64,000 bases of DNA from JANQRA01 sp035550735 (GCA_035550735.1 DASZOM010000056.1:1-64000); one strand, 5' to 3'. Shown: positions 32,862 through 41,041, counted from the stretch's first letter. The notes: generated by a model not told the origin, from the letters alone. Numbers and translations are program-made.

Positions 32862-34007
32862 TCAAGCGGCATTCGCGAACGGGTCGCGATCGTCCTTCGG
32901 GTCCCGTGATTCGACTATGGCTTGCCACGCGGCGGCGAGTCGTGGGCTTCGCGTGTAGTACCGCCCTCGCTTCTCGCCGTGGGACATGAGCAGGTCTGCC
33001 TCCACCAGCTTTCCAAGGTCCCGAGAAGCGGTGGCATCACTGATTTCTTCGTGGTCTGCAATGGCGGCCCGGTATGTGTTGTTCCGTACCCGCAATCCAA
33101 TCGCAGCGTCGAACATGACTGCAACAACACGGTCCGCCAATCCTTCCCGCCCAGCGATCTTCTCGAGTTCGGTCCAGAGCCGCTCGCTCTCTCGGACCCT
33201 TCGTAGCATCGTCCGCGCCTGTCGGAGGTGGGCCGTGAGGCTGAACCGGATCCACGGCCTGGCGTCGTTCTGCGGATTCCACGAGCCCTGGCCAACCTCA
33301 GCCAATATGTCGTAGTACGCCTGAGTGTTCCGCCCCAGGTACTCCTCGATGCTCACGAACACTGGCGAGAGGAAGCCCTCGCGGGCCAACACGAGGCTCT
33401 GGAGGGCCCTGGCCATTCGTCCGTTGCCGTCTCTGAATGGGTGAATCATGACGAGGTTGAGATGGCTCATGGCTCCACGGATCATCCCCGGAGCCTCGCT
33501 GTCGGTGTTCAGCTCGGCAACCAACTCGCCGACGAGGCCCGGCACCGAGTCAACAGGAGCCCCCTCATAGACGACTTCGCCAGAATCGCCGCTGTAGACA
33601 AACACTGCTCCCGGTCTGTACAGACCTGGGCTCTTGCTCAGGTCGTAGCTGATCATCATGAAGTGCAGGCTCTTGATGAGTTGCTCGCTGTATTCGAAAT
33701 CAGGGTCGTTGGAGAGCTGAAGAACATAGGTCATGGCGTCTCGGTACCCCTTGAGCGCCAACCTCGTCTCTGCATCGGTGTCCACGGGCTCTTCGCCAGC
33801 TGCGACCGCGACGGCGTCATCCAGCTCGGCTGTGTAGCCCTCAATCGTGTTGGAGCCTTGGATGGCGCGTGCCAGCGAGAGCCGGCGCAGTGACCCCACC
33901 CATCTGCGCGGCTCGTGAAGCTGGAAGCGGAGCTTCTCTCGAAGACCGTTGATCTCCCCGAGCACTTCCAACTCGGCGTCTACTGGTTCAGGAGTCTGAA
34001 ATATCAT
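32862..34007 (-). CDS. Fic family protein (class II, self-inhibited)
   Basis: 381 residues. The Fic motif HPFRDGNGR (about residue 200) is complete with the catalytic His, so AMP transfer to protein hydroxyls is expected. The N-terminal segment carries SNTIEG, the (S/T)xxxE(G/N) inhibitory helix that marks class II Fic proteins and blocks ATP until released. A C-terminal winged-helix-like region (AIADHEEISDATASRDLGKL) is common in this subgroup and may bind DNA. It is the first gene inside the integrated element and has no separate antitoxin gene, consistent with the built-in inhibitor. Its target is unknown. Confidence 0.9.
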   Translation of the reverse strand: MIFQTPEPVDAELEVLGEINGLREKLRFQLHEPRRWVGSLRRLSLARAIQGSNTIEGYTAELDDAVAVAAGEEPVDTDAETRLALKGYRDAMTYVLQLSNDPDFEYSEQLIKSLHFMMISYDLSKSPGLYRPGAVFVYSGDSGEVVYEGAPVDSVPGLVGELVAELNTDSEAPGMIRGAMSHLNLVMIHPFRDGNGRMARALQSLVLAREGFLSPVFVSIEEYLGRNTQAYYDILAEVGQGSWNPQNDARPWIRFSLTAHLRQARTMLRRVRESERLWTELEKIAGREGLADRVVAVMFDAAIGLRVRNNTYRAAIADHEEISDATASRDLGKLVEADLLMSHGEKRGRYYTRSPRLAAAWQAIVESRDPKDDRDPFANAA

Positions 34008-34113
34008 GCGTGTAACTCGCTAAGTATGCCCTACTGTGCAGGATAGTATCAAACACAATGAGGAAGTGTAACATACAAAGCCTCACGCTCTCAAGGCAAC
34101 GCTTCTCTAAGAA

Positions 34114-35226
34114 TCAGAGCGAGTGACCCATGCCCCTGACGCGGTTCCTTCTTGACCTATCCCGATCGATGAGTTCGTCGAGCTTGGCAGCAAGTTCATC
34201 GAGGCGGTCCGGGAACAGGTGCCCATAGATGTCGTAGGTGATCGAAATCGAGGAGTGGCCGAGCTGGGTCTGGATCAGCTTGGGATCAGCGCCTTCGTTG
34301 ATCATCAGTGACGCTGCTGTGTGTCGCAGCTCATGGATCTCCAGACCGGTTAGTCCTGCCCTCTCGATCGCGGGTGTCCATTGCCGCCGTCGGAAGTTCG
34401 AGTAGCGGACCGGCCGGCCCTTTGGCGACGTGAAGACGAGGCCGCGGGAGGCGATGTCGTTGCCCTGGAGGTGGTCCTCGAGCATGTCACGGATCGATGC
34501 GGGCAGTGCGACGACCCTTTGGCGATGGGTCTTCGTGGTCCCGAAGTGAAGCTGGCCGGCGACTTCGGCCAATGACTCCTTGATGTGCAGCCGGGAGCCC
34601 TCGAGGTCGCAGTCCGATCGTCTAAGTGCGGCGGCCTCGCCGAACCGGATCCCCGAGTAGGTGAGTACGAGTACCAGGAGGTCGTACGGCGATTGGATTG
34701 CGTCTGCAAGCTTCCCGACTTGGTCAGCAGTCAAGTAACGGCGGGGTGGCGTGACGACTGGTGGCGTCTTCACTCCCGCAACGGGGTTCCGGTTGATCAT
34801 CGAGCCGTCCACCGCCGTTTTGAAGACCGCGTGGAGGACATTGCGGGCCTGTCGTATCCGAGAGGCAGACAGTCCATCCTCTTGGAGATCGGCAACCCAT
34901 TCTCGGACCACCACCGGGTCGATCTGCCGGAGTTGGAGATCACCGAGGTTGGGGAGGATGCGCGAGTTGAGGAGCGAGCGGTATCCGCTGCGGGTCTTGG
35001 GCTTGAGGGGCGCCGTGGTCGAGTACCAACGCTCAGCGACCTCGGAGAGTCCGATCCGAGCCGCCTCCGGGTCAATCCACTGCCCTCGAAGCTTGTCCGA
35101 CTCGACCCCGATGAGGAATCGGTCGGCGTCGACCTTGCGTGTGAAGTTCCGCGCTCGCTCGCGACCGCTCGGATCCCGGTAGCGAGCTTGCCACCGTCCA
35201 CTCTCAGTTCGACGGACGTGCCCCAT
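34114..35226 (-). CDS. Tyrosine-type site-specific integrase
   Basis: About 370 residues. An N-terminal SAM-like/core-binding domain (LSEVAERWYSTTAPLKPKTRSG) is followed by the catalytic domain with all key residues: Arg in YSGIRFGEAAALR, Lys in TKTHRQR, HELRH, His in LGHSS and the nucleophilic Tyr in SITYDIYGH. It would integrate and excise the element at the tRNA-Phe 3' end. ATG at 35226 is preferred; an earlier ATG at 35256 falls within a cluster of inverted repeats that looks regulatory. No excisionase gene is recognised. Confidence 0.9.
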   Translation of the reverse strand: MGHVRRTESGRWQARYRDPSGRERARNFTRKVDADRFLIGVESDKLRGQWIDPEAARIGLSEVAERWYSTTAPLKPKTRSGYRSLLNSRILPNLGDLQLRQIDPVVVREWVADLQEDGLSASRIRQARNVLHAVFKTAVDGSMINRNPVAGVKTPPVVTPPRRYLTADQVGKLADAIQSPYDLLVLVLTYSGIRFGEAAALRRSDCDLEGSRLHIKESLAEVAGQLHFGTTKTHRQRVVALPASIRDMLEDHLQGNDIASRGLVFTSPKGRPVRYSNFRRRQWTPAIERAGLTGLEIHELRHTAASLMINEGADPKLIQTQLGHSSISITYDIYGHLFPDRLDELAAKLDELIDRDRSRRNRVRGMGHSL

Positions 35227-35244
35227 CCAGGCAAGCGTGGGCTG

Positions 35245-35308
35245 GGACCCTGTCATCAGAGTGCCAAACGCCGGATGACAGGGTCCTTGACACTCTGTTG
35301 ACAGGGTC
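35245..35308. promoter_or_regulatory. Nested inverted repeats upstream of the integrase
   Basis: GGACCCTGTCATC (35245) and GATGACAGGGTCC (35274) are perfect reverse complements. A longer pair, 35246-35263 against 35291-35308, is complementary at 17 of 18 bases, so the motif GACAGGGTC occurs three times in 64 bp. This just precedes the chosen integrase start and probably contains operators for a regulator of excision or of the integrase itself. Confidence 0.5.
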
Positions 35309-35611
35309 GACGATTAACCGGATCCGCATGACGAGCAGCAGAAAACGAGGATCTTCTGGACTTCTCGTCCGGCGGGCTCCGCCGAGGCTGTCAAGACGAG
35401 TCGTCCATTCACCAAGAAGCCGCGGCGTGCAGATAGATCCCCTTCAAGAATCCAGCATTCCCATTCGAGAGGGCACGACTCGAGGATTCCGAGAGAGCGC
35501 GACGTCAAGGCCCAGGCACAGCCTCCCAGTCGATCGCGCCCTCACCCTGTCAACACCCACGCACCTGCAACAAGTTGCGGCGGTCTACTGGTCAACCAAG
35601 GAGCGTGGGTG
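35309..35611. other. Gene-free stretch between the integrase and the SEC-C gene
   Basis: About 300 bases within the element without a convincing coding frame. It presumably holds the divergent promoters of the integrase and the SEC-C gene. An AAGGAG ribosome binding site precedes the latter. Nothing else stands out. Confidence 0.4.
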
Positions 35612-36088
35612 ATGGCTTTGGATCGCGGGATGCTGGCGAGGATCGACCGGCGGGTGTTCACTAAGTTGGATCACTCTGACGGCGTTCAAGTTGTGAAGGT
35701 GCCAGTGTCGGACGCCGTTTGGTCAACATGGCACCGCTACTGCGACGTGCTGAATATCACCATGGGTCAGGCCGTCGCCGGCCTCATCAGCCACGAGCTC
35801 GCCACCGTCGTTGACGAAGCACCCGAAAGTGCGTTCGACCTCCATTGGGCATCGCAGGAATGGGTGGATCGACTGGACGCCCGCGAGCGTGAGCTGGAGG
35901 ACAAGGCCGCGCAGCTGCGAAGAGTCGAGGATTTAGTGAGAGAGCGCGAGGCTCGGCTTCAGCGAAAGTCGGCTGCGGTCTCCAGCGCGCGCACCGTTGT
36001 GAAGGTGGGGAGGAACGAGCCGTGTCCCTGCGACTCGGGCTTCAAGTACAAGCGATGCCATGGTCTCCACGTGTCCGGCAGTCCTTGA
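35612..36088 (+). CDS. Small protein with C-terminal SEC-C zinc motif
   Basis: 158 residues. The first part is alpha/beta without known motifs (VKVPVSDAVWSTWHRYC); residues about 85-125 form a coiled coil rich in Glu/Arg/Ala (DARERELEDKAAQLRR); the C-terminus is a SEC-C motif, VGRNEPCPCDSGFKYKRCHG, that binds zinc as in SecA. SEC-C is found in SecA and in many proteins of unknown role, some linked to viral defence. ATG at 35612 has AAGGAG at good spacing. It is cargo of the integrated element; a defence role would be inference only. Confidence 0.75.
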   Translation: MALDRGMLARIDRRVFTKLDHSDGVQVVKVPVSDAVWSTWHRYCDVLNITMGQAVAGLISHELATVVDEAPESAFDLHWASQEWVDRLDARERELEDKAAQLRRVEDLVREREARLQRKSAAVSSARTVVKVGRNEPCPCDSGFKYKRCHGLHVSGSP

Positions 36089-36185
36089 GATCACTGACCG
36101 TGCCGCTAGGACTGTCCGGGATTGCCGTATCTCGGTCTGGTGAAAGGGTTGAGTTCGCAGGTCGTTGGCGCGTACTAATGCGCTA

Positions 36186-37346
36186 TCAAGGCGCTGCGGG
36201 CGGGATCCATCTCCAAGGTTTGGGTCCTCCCGGGGCGATGACCTCGTGGCCCGTCCATATTGCCTCCCGAGCGCCCAGGGTTCCCGGCAGAATCCCAACC
36301 GGCGTCCAAGCGTTCAGATCGGGCTCCCAGATTGCCGCGTTACCTCCTTCCGAAAGGGCCAGGACCCTCCCGTCGTTGAGTGGGATCGGTCTCGGGTGTG
36401 CGTTGTTCGCGTCGATGGGAGGCGCCGGAGCGGTATCCCAGGTGTGGTCTGGGGCGAGAACCCGAGCCAAGCCAGGATCTGGACTCGGATCACCCCAGAC
36501 CAGGACCGAGTCGCCCACGAATGTCGCCGTGCCGGGATCGGCGGCATTGGCGTATTGGTCCGATAGGAAGTCAATAGGGGAGAGGTCGGCCCATACTCCG
36601 CCTTCCCATTCAGCCCCGAGCAGCTCCTCCGTCGCTGGCCCGACAGAGCTGCCGGGCCAGCGTGTCCCGAAGACCAGTAGCCGATCCCCCTCTGCCAGAA
36701 GTCTGGCCGGGTCGACTTTCAATCCCGGGCCTTCTAACACTTCCCACTCGTCAGCCACTACGTCGAAGCGTGCCAGCTCATCTGAGACGGGATTCCACAC
36801 ATAAATGTGACCGCCCGACCATGCGTACTCGGAGCGACTGGCGAATTGTTGATTCGCACGAGGAATCTCAAACGGAGGGTCAGGTAGCTTCCGCCAAGAG
36901 TCCTCCCTGGGGTCATATGCCGCAAAGCCCGAGGGTCCCAAAACGAGCATTTCTGTGCCGCTCCACGCAGCAAAGTGCCATGTCATACCTTCAATCGGCG
37001 GAGCGGCGATGGGGCGCCACCGGGCAGTGCCTGGGTTGAAAGCCGCGCCCTCATCTCTCGGAAGGGACAAATCCGCTACATGGCCACCCCAGACGACGAC
37101 TTCGGAGCCGGTCCAAACCACGCTGTACCCGAACCGAGCCTGGAGAGGTCCCGGTTCGATGGACGTGATGGCTGCCTCAATCACCGGGCTGCTCGGCCCA
37201 GACGCCGAGACGCTCGGCGTGGAGGACGTGGGAGCTGGGGTCGCGGCTGTCGGCTGGGAAGTTGGTGACTCCGAGCTGTCTGTGCTCGCAGAACATGCAG
37301 CTGCGAGTCCTATCGCACAGCAGGTCAAGAAGATCCGTTTCAACAT
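36186..37346 (-). CDS. Kelch-like beta-propeller lipoprotein
   Basis: 386 residues: signal peptide with lipobox (LAAAC, Cys at about 18), then a Ser/Thr/Pro-rich linker to about residue 55, then kelch-like repeats with the typical WTGSEVVVWGG, AWSGTEMLVLG, YAWSGGHIYVW and AIWTGHEVIAPGG blades. It is likely a cell-surface binding protein carried by the integrated element. No enzyme motif is seen. Confidence 0.8.
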   Translation of the reverse strand: MLKRIFLTCCAIGLAAACSASTDSSESPTSQPTAATPAPTSSTPSVSASGPSSPVIEAAITSIEPGPLQARFGYSVVWTGSEVVVWGGHVADLSLPRDEGAAFNPGTARWRPIAAPPIEGMTWHFAAWSGTEMLVLGPSGFAAYDPREDSWRKLPDPPFEIPRANQQFASRSEYAWSGGHIYVWNPVSDELARFDVVADEWEVLEGPGLKVDPARLLAEGDRLLVFGTRWPGSSVGPATEELLGAEWEGGVWADLSPIDFLSDQYANAADPGTATFVGDSVLVWGDPSPDPGLARVLAPDHTWDTAPAPPIDANNAHPRPIPLNDGRVLALSEGGNAAIWEPDLNAWTPVGILPGTLGAREAIWTGHEVIAPGGPKPWRWIPPAAP

Positions 37347-37533
37347 CTATACGACTACGAATCGGGCATCAAAGTTCCCGCCCGGCATTGACAATTCCGC
37401 GCGCAGTCATCGACATCCGACGGCGCCCAGGATCGGCACTCTTGGCGCGCCTCGTGTTCGCCCGCGCACCGCTGACGGTGAGTCTTCACTCAGAGACGCT
37501 GGGTGCTGCTCGCAACGCTCCGGCCGGTGGAGG

Positions 37534-37595
37534 AGTCCGCGGATAGTCCGCGAGAGTCCGCAAAACGACGTGAGAGGTCGCGAAATGTCGCGAAA
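37534..37595 (+). repeat. Phased repeats inside the right end of the element
   Basis: AGTCCGCG-type octamers start at 37534, 37545 and 37555 (11 and 10 bp apart), followed by two GTCGCGAAA copies at 37577 and 37587 (10 bp apart). The first kind also occurs at the left end. Candidate integrase or accessory-protein binding sites. Confidence 0.5.
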
Positions 37596-37666
37596 CGAGT
37601 GGAGTCGAGCAGGCACCCAGAAACCCAACTGGCACAAGGCTTTTCGGGCGAAAGCGCAGCTAGTGA

Positions 37667-37716
37667 ATGGTGGTCAGGGACGGCGTCGATCCGTCGACCT
37701 CCGGTTTTTCAGACCG
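37667..37716 (-). repeat. Right attachment site (within tRNA-Phe)
   Basis: 50 bp identical to 32737-32786, covering the 3' part of the intact tRNA-Phe gene from the anticodon stem to the CCA. The element restores the tRNA sequence on this side. Confidence 0.85.
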
Positions 37717-37743
37717 GCGCTCTGCCAACTGAGCTACCTGACC
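37668..37743 (-). tRNA. tRNA-Phe (GAA)
   Basis: A full 76-base cloverleaf on the minus strand: acceptor GGTCAGG/CCTGACC, D arm GCTC/GAGC, anticodon stem CCGGT/ACCGG with loop CTGAAAA (anticodon GAA), and T arm GACGG/CCGTC. The discriminator base A is followed by an encoded CCA. It follows tRNA-Asp by 28 bases in the same direction and is the target of the integrated element on its 3' side. Confidence 0.93.
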
Positions 37744-37771
37744 AGTTGTCAACCGATACTCGCAGATCGGC

Positions 37772-37849
37772 TGGCGGGCACGACGGGATTTGAACCCGCG
37801 ACCTCCGGCTTGACAGGCCGGCGAACACTCCAGACTGTTCTACGCGCCC
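37772..37849 (-). tRNA. tRNA-Asp (GTC)
   Basis: A 78-base cloverleaf on the minus strand: acceptor GGGCGCG/CGTGCCC (one G-T pair), anticodon stem CCGGC/GCCGG with loop CTGTCAA (anticodon GTC), and T arm with GGTTCAAATCC, ending in an encoded CCA after discriminator G. It lies upstream of tRNA-Phe and the two are probably cotranscribed. Confidence 0.93.
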
Positions 37850-37932
37850 TGGAGCTCCCCCTGAGTCGGGGTGACCGATGGATTATAGGTGGCGCCGGGG
37901 TCTGCTCAACCCGCCACGCACCGGTGCATCGG

Positions 37933-38841
37933 CTAGTCCTCGCCGTTCCACCAACGGAGCACCCTGAGGACCCGCAGTGTGTTCCAACGGCTCGGCTTGC
38001 CACCCTCTTCCATCCGGAAGTGCTCCTGCCCGGGGTGACGGTTTTGCAGCGGCCAGGTCCCGTCCTTGCGTCGCTTCTTCTCGATGACCTCGATCGCCTC
38101 CCCGGCGCGGGGGTCGGGCTCCACCCCGGCATCTCGCAGGTAGTCGAGTGCTCGGAGCACGTCGTAGAACCAACGGGGCGGGAACGACATCAGCTGCCAT
38201 CTCGGGTAGATCAGCTCCCCCGTTCTCAGCGAGTACATCAGCCGCCTCTCCAGCAGGTACTCGTGGGCACGAGACCTCGCTTCGGCGAGAGTGCGGTCCC
38301 CACCCACCGCTCGTTCGTACTCGAGGAGAGCCTCCAGCACCGAGATCGTGGTGTTGAACGAGGACACCGACGAGCTCACATGACAGTTCCATCCGCCGTC
38401 GGCGCGCTGCTGCTCCAGCAGTCGCGGCGGTTGCGGCAGTGTCGCCACGTCGTCGAGGAAGTAGGAGCCGAGAGAGAGCGCCATCCCAGTCACACATGTC
38501 TCGGTGGAGTAATGGAAGAAGGGCCACTTCCTCTGACCCATGACCACCTTGTCTTCGACACGTTGCACCGCGGCACGCACCCGAGGATCTTCGGGGTCGA
38601 TGCCGAGATGACGCAGCTGGAGCATCGTGTAGGTGGTCGAGGTCCACTTCGGTGTGTAGCTGCCGCCGCCCCAGTTGCCATCCCTCCCCTGCAGCCGGAG
38701 CAGTCGTGCCCCCCAGCCCTCCTCGGCGACACGCGCTCTCTCCGCCCACACGGTTCTCGGCGGCCCATCGGTGAGGTCCCGCATCACTTGCCAGCGGATC
38801 GACGGGTCTCCTTCGAGCAGCCAGGTGGTCACCTCGTCCAT
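37933..38841 (-). CDS. Terpene-cyclase-fold (prenyltransferase/squalene oxidase repeat) protein
   Basis: 302 residues of alpha/alpha-toroid character. Repeated QW-like motifs are visible: LQGRDGNWGGG, LEQQRADGGWNC and KKRRKDGTWPLQ. The DxDD motif of squalene-hopene cyclases is not present, and the protein is about half the length of those enzymes, so it is probably not a cyclase but a related repeat protein. Its function is unknown. A small membrane protein gene starts upstream with four bases between them. Confidence 0.75.
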   Translation of the reverse strand: MDEVTTWLLEGDPSIRWQVMRDLTDGPPRTVWAERARVAEEGWGARLLRLQGRDGNWGGGSYTPKWTSTTYTMLQLRHLGIDPEDPRVRAAVQRVEDKVVMGQRKWPFFHYSTETCVTGMALSLGSYFLDDVATLPQPPRLLEQQRADGGWNCHVSSSVSSFNTTISVLEALLEYERAVGGDRTLAEARSRAHEYLLERRLMYSLRTGELIYPRWQLMSFPPRWFYDVLRALDYLRDAGVEPDPRAGEAIEVIEKKRRKDGTWPLQNRHPGQEHFRMEEGGKPSRWNTLRVLRVLRWWNGED

Positions 38842-38845
38842 CGGG

Positions 38846-39154
38846 TCACTCCCGATAGGTGAGCCACGCCGTCGACCAGGCGGCGATCACGTAGATGACG
38901 ACTATCACCAGTTGCAGCCCGGCGGCGCCGGAGTCGATGCAATCGCTGTTGCCGGCCTCGAGACATTGGGCGACCTGTCGCTCGGAGCCGGCGGCGATGG
39001 CGGCGCACAGGATGGCGACGGCGATGGCGCCCAGCCCGAAGGAGCGGACGAGCCTCGGCTCGTTCCTCACCCTGCCGACGAGGAAGACGGGGACCGCGGC
39101 GAGCAGCAGGCCCCCTCCGACGACCAGGAACGTGGTCAGGGCTCGCAATGCCAC
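38846..39154 (-). CDS. Small membrane protein (about 102 aa)
   Basis: About 102 residues with three membrane spans (LTTFLVVGGGLLLAAVPVFL, FGLGAIAVAILCAAIAAG, LQLVIVVIYVIAAWSTAWL) and two Cys in a short loop (CLEAGNSDC). GTG at 39154 gives a sensible N-terminus; the upstream extension is not protein-like. It stands four bases before the terpene-cyclase-fold gene and is probably cotranscribed. No family is recognised. Confidence 0.62.
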   Translation of the reverse strand: MALRALTTFLVVGGGLLLAAVPVFLVGRVRNEPRLVRSFGLGAIAVAILCAAIAAGSERQVAQCLEAGNSDCIDSGAAGLQLVIVVIYVIAAWSTAWLTYRE

Positions 39155-39207
39155 GACCCGATTCTCGCAGCACCGCGATCGAAACGTGTCCTGTGCTTGC
39201 CGGTTGG

Positions 39208-39825
39208 TCAGTCGATCGGGGCCCGACCCCGCATCACCACTCGCTCGGAGGCGGCCGGATCGCCGTCCTCGGTCTCCAGCGTGACCCACAGTGACGGATA
39301 GGCGGCCGGGTCCACGCCCGACCAGAGGGTGACGGGCTCGTCGCCGTCACTGTGACGGAACGTGCCGACACTGACTCCTTCGCCGTCGTCGCTCCACAGC
39401 CAGCCCTCGTAATACTCATCGGGGCCGGTGGCGGGGAGACCCTCCACCTCGAGTCTGATGACCCAGCCCGAATCGGCGACTCGGACCAGGGCTTCCCCGG
39501 AGGCTGCCGCGGCGAGCTCGGTGCCGTCCATTGCGAGGACGGTGCCGGACGAGCCGGTGAGACCGAAGGCAAGCACCAGGGCGATGGCGGCCGCGGTGGC
39601 GATACCACCGATGGCCCACCGGACGATCCCGGTGAGACCGACCGGTGCCGGGCCTGCGGTACTGGCGGCGATGTCGGCCAGCACGTTCTCGGCGACCTCG
39701 TGCGGAGGCTCCGCCCACATCTCTGCGCGAGCCAGCAACCCGCGGACCCGGTCGAGCCGGTCCTTGCCCATCGGCTCCACGCCCGCGCCCGACTCCAGAT
39801 AGGTGGCTCGCTCGTCAGACATCAT
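39208..39825 (-). CDS. RskA-like anti-sigma factor
   Basis: 205 residues. A cytoplasmic N-terminus (RLDRVRGLLARAEMWAEPPHEV) precedes one membrane span (about 67-88, IVRWAIGGIATAAAIALVLAF), then an extracytoplasmic beta-rich domain with YYEGWLWSDDGEGVSVGTFR, which matches the anti-sigma-K C-terminal domain. It should hold the ECF sigma factor encoded 44 bases upstream until a surface signal triggers release, commonly by proteolysis. The N-terminal zinc motif HxxxCxxC is missing. Confidence 0.82.
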   Translation of the reverse strand: MMSDERATYLESGAGVEPMGKDRLDRVRGLLARAEMWAEPPHEVAENVLADIAASTAGPAPVGLTGIVRWAIGGIATAAAIALVLAFGLTGSSGTVLAMDGTELAAAASGEALVRVADSGWVIRLEVEGLPATGPDEYYEGWLWSDDGEGVSVGTFRHSDGDEPVTLWSGVDPAAYPSLWVTLETEDGDPAASERVVMRGRAPID

Positions 39826-39868
39826 CCCTCACGACTTCTACGCCTCTTCGCCCTCGTTGGTTCACGAC

Positions 39869-40387
39869 CTACTCCTCCCGAAGATGGTCCAACAACTCGA
39901 TGAGCCGCTGATGGGCACGATGCGATCTCGACTTCACCGTCCCGATCGGGATCCCCATGTGCTTGGCGATCTGTGCGTGGGTGAGGCCTTCGAAGTGGCT
40001 GAGACGCATCACCTGACGCTCATCGTCAGGGAGCTGGTCGACCGCCGACCGCACCTCGAACATCTCCCAAACGGCGTCGAGACCGGGGGAGATGTCCACC
40101 GAGTCGACGTCGTCACTGACCAGGGAGCGGCTCTGCTTGCGGTAGATGTCGATGGCCGTTCGGCGGGCGATGGCATAGATCCAGGGCCCGAATTCACGGT
40201 GGATGTCGTAGCTGGCGGCGCCTTGCCAGGCTTTGATGAAAGTCTGTTGGGTGGAGTCCGAGGCGAGGCCGTGGTCTCGCAGGATGCTCAGCGAGATGGC
40301 GAAGACCGGTCCGCGAAACCGTTCGTAGACGGTCTTGACGGCTTCTTCCTCGCCATCCCGGAACCGTTGCAGAACCTCGGCGTCCAC
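39869..40387 (-). CDS. ECF RNA polymerase sigma factor
   Basis: 172 residues: sigma-2 (VYERFRGPVFAISLSILRD and STQQTFIKAWQGA), then sigma-4 with LPDDERQVMRLSHFEGLTHA and the helix-turn-helix AKHMGIPIGTVKSRSHRA. A GTG start is used. It pairs with the RskA-like anti-sigma factor downstream and is divergent from a secreted lipoprotein gene that is a likely target. Confidence 0.88.
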   Translation of the reverse strand: MDAEVLQRFRDGEEEAVKTVYERFRGPVFAISLSILRDHGLASDSTQQTFIKAWQGAASYDIHREFGPWIYAIARRTAIDIYRKQSRSLVSDDVDSVDISPGLDAVWEMFEVRSAVDQLPDDERQVMRLSHFEGLTHAQIAKHMGIPIGTVKSRSHRAHQRLIELLDHLREE

Positions 40388-40406
40388 GAAGCGATTGTGC
40401 CAGGTC

Positions 40407-40434
40407 GCGAACCATGGGTGACCGGCGTCCGTAT
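40407..40434 (+). promoter_or_regulatory. Candidate ECF promoter of the lipoprotein gene
   Basis: GCGAACC and CGTAT are separated by 16 bases in the 72-base gap between the sigma gene and the lipoprotein gene, 26 bases before the lipoprotein ATG. The pattern resembles AAC/CGT ECF promoters. This is a visual match only. Confidence 0.3.
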
Positions 40435-40459
40435 CGAGGGGAACGACACGAGGAGTGCC

Positions 40460-41023
40460 ATGAGACTGAAGGCTTTCGTATTGATGACTGTTGTTGCTCT
40501 GCTGGCCGCCGCATGTGGCGGTGGGGCCGAGGACGACACAACCACCACGGCCGTCGGTGCCGCCGACACGACCACCACGGCAGGCTCGGAGCCCGGCACC
40601 ACGATGGGGGATGGAACGGACACAACCGCGGCGGGGGCCGCGGATGGGGGCGTAAGCGTTGCCGATTCGGAGCTCGGCGAGATCCTCGTCGACCCGGATG
40701 GGTTCACCCTCTATGTGTTCACCCAGGACGAGGGTGGCGAGAGCGTCTGTTACGACGACTGCGCCGAGAATTGGCCGGCCGTAGACGCCTCCACACCGAT
40801 CTCGAGCGATCTCGATCAGGCGATGTTCGGCAGCGCTCCTCGCACCGACGGGACCGAGCAGCTGACGATCAACGGGATGCCCCTCTACCGCTTCGCCAAC
40901 GATGCCAACCCGGGCGATGTCAACGGTCAGGGCGCCAACGGCGTCTGGTTCGTGGTCGACCCGGACGGCAACATGATCGAGGCCGCGGTCGGCGAGGACG
41001 TCGCCTTCGACTACGACTACTGA
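40460..41023 (+). CDS. Secreted lipoprotein with COG4315 repeats
   Basis: 187 residues: signal peptide and lipobox (LLAAAC), a long Thr/Gly/Ala linker with TTTT runs, then a domain of the COG4315 type (SELGEILVDPDGFTLYVFTQDEGGES, CYDDCAENWPAVD, ...TINGMPLYRFANDANPGDVNGQG). AGGAG lies just ahead of the ATG. The function of this family is not established; members often stand next to ECF sigma factors. A promoter resembling the ECF type precedes it. Confidence 0.83.
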   Translation: MRLKAFVLMTVVALLAAACGGGAEDDTTTTAVGAADTTTTAGSEPGTTMGDGTDTTAAGAADGGVSVADSELGEILVDPDGFTLYVFTQDEGGESVCYDDCAENWPAVDASTPISSDLDQAMFGSAPRTDGTEQLTINGMPLYRFANDANPGDVNGQGANGVWFVVDPDGNMIEAAVGEDVAFDYDY

Positions 41024-41041
41024 AACCTCCCCTGAGCGTGC

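Larger units (their letters stand above)
32737..37716. mobile_element. Integrated element in tRNA-Phe (about 4.9 kb)
   Basis: Two perfect 50-bp direct repeats (32737-32786 and 37667-37716) bound a unit that encodes a Fic protein, a tyrosine integrase, a SEC-C protein and a kelch-like lipoprotein. The right copy is the 3' half of an intact tRNA-Phe gene and the left one a detached fragment, the classic result of integration into a tRNA 3' end. The repeat runs from the anticodon stem through the CCA, as usual for this integrase class. No replication, conjugation or phage structural genes are visible, so it is small and possibly dependent on a helper, or a decayed remnant. Confidence 0.88.

Noticed and set aside
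32862..37346. A complete prophage or conjugative element
   Set aside because: No replication, capsid, portal, relaxase or type IV secretion genes are visible between the att sites.
37933..38841. A true squalene-hopene cyclase
   Set aside because: The protein is about half length and has no DxDD motif.
36955..38862. A 635-residue open frame on the plus strand
   Set aside because: It runs opposite the kelch lipoprotein gene, two tRNAs and the terpene-cyclase-fold gene, and has no family pattern; it is an antisense shadow.
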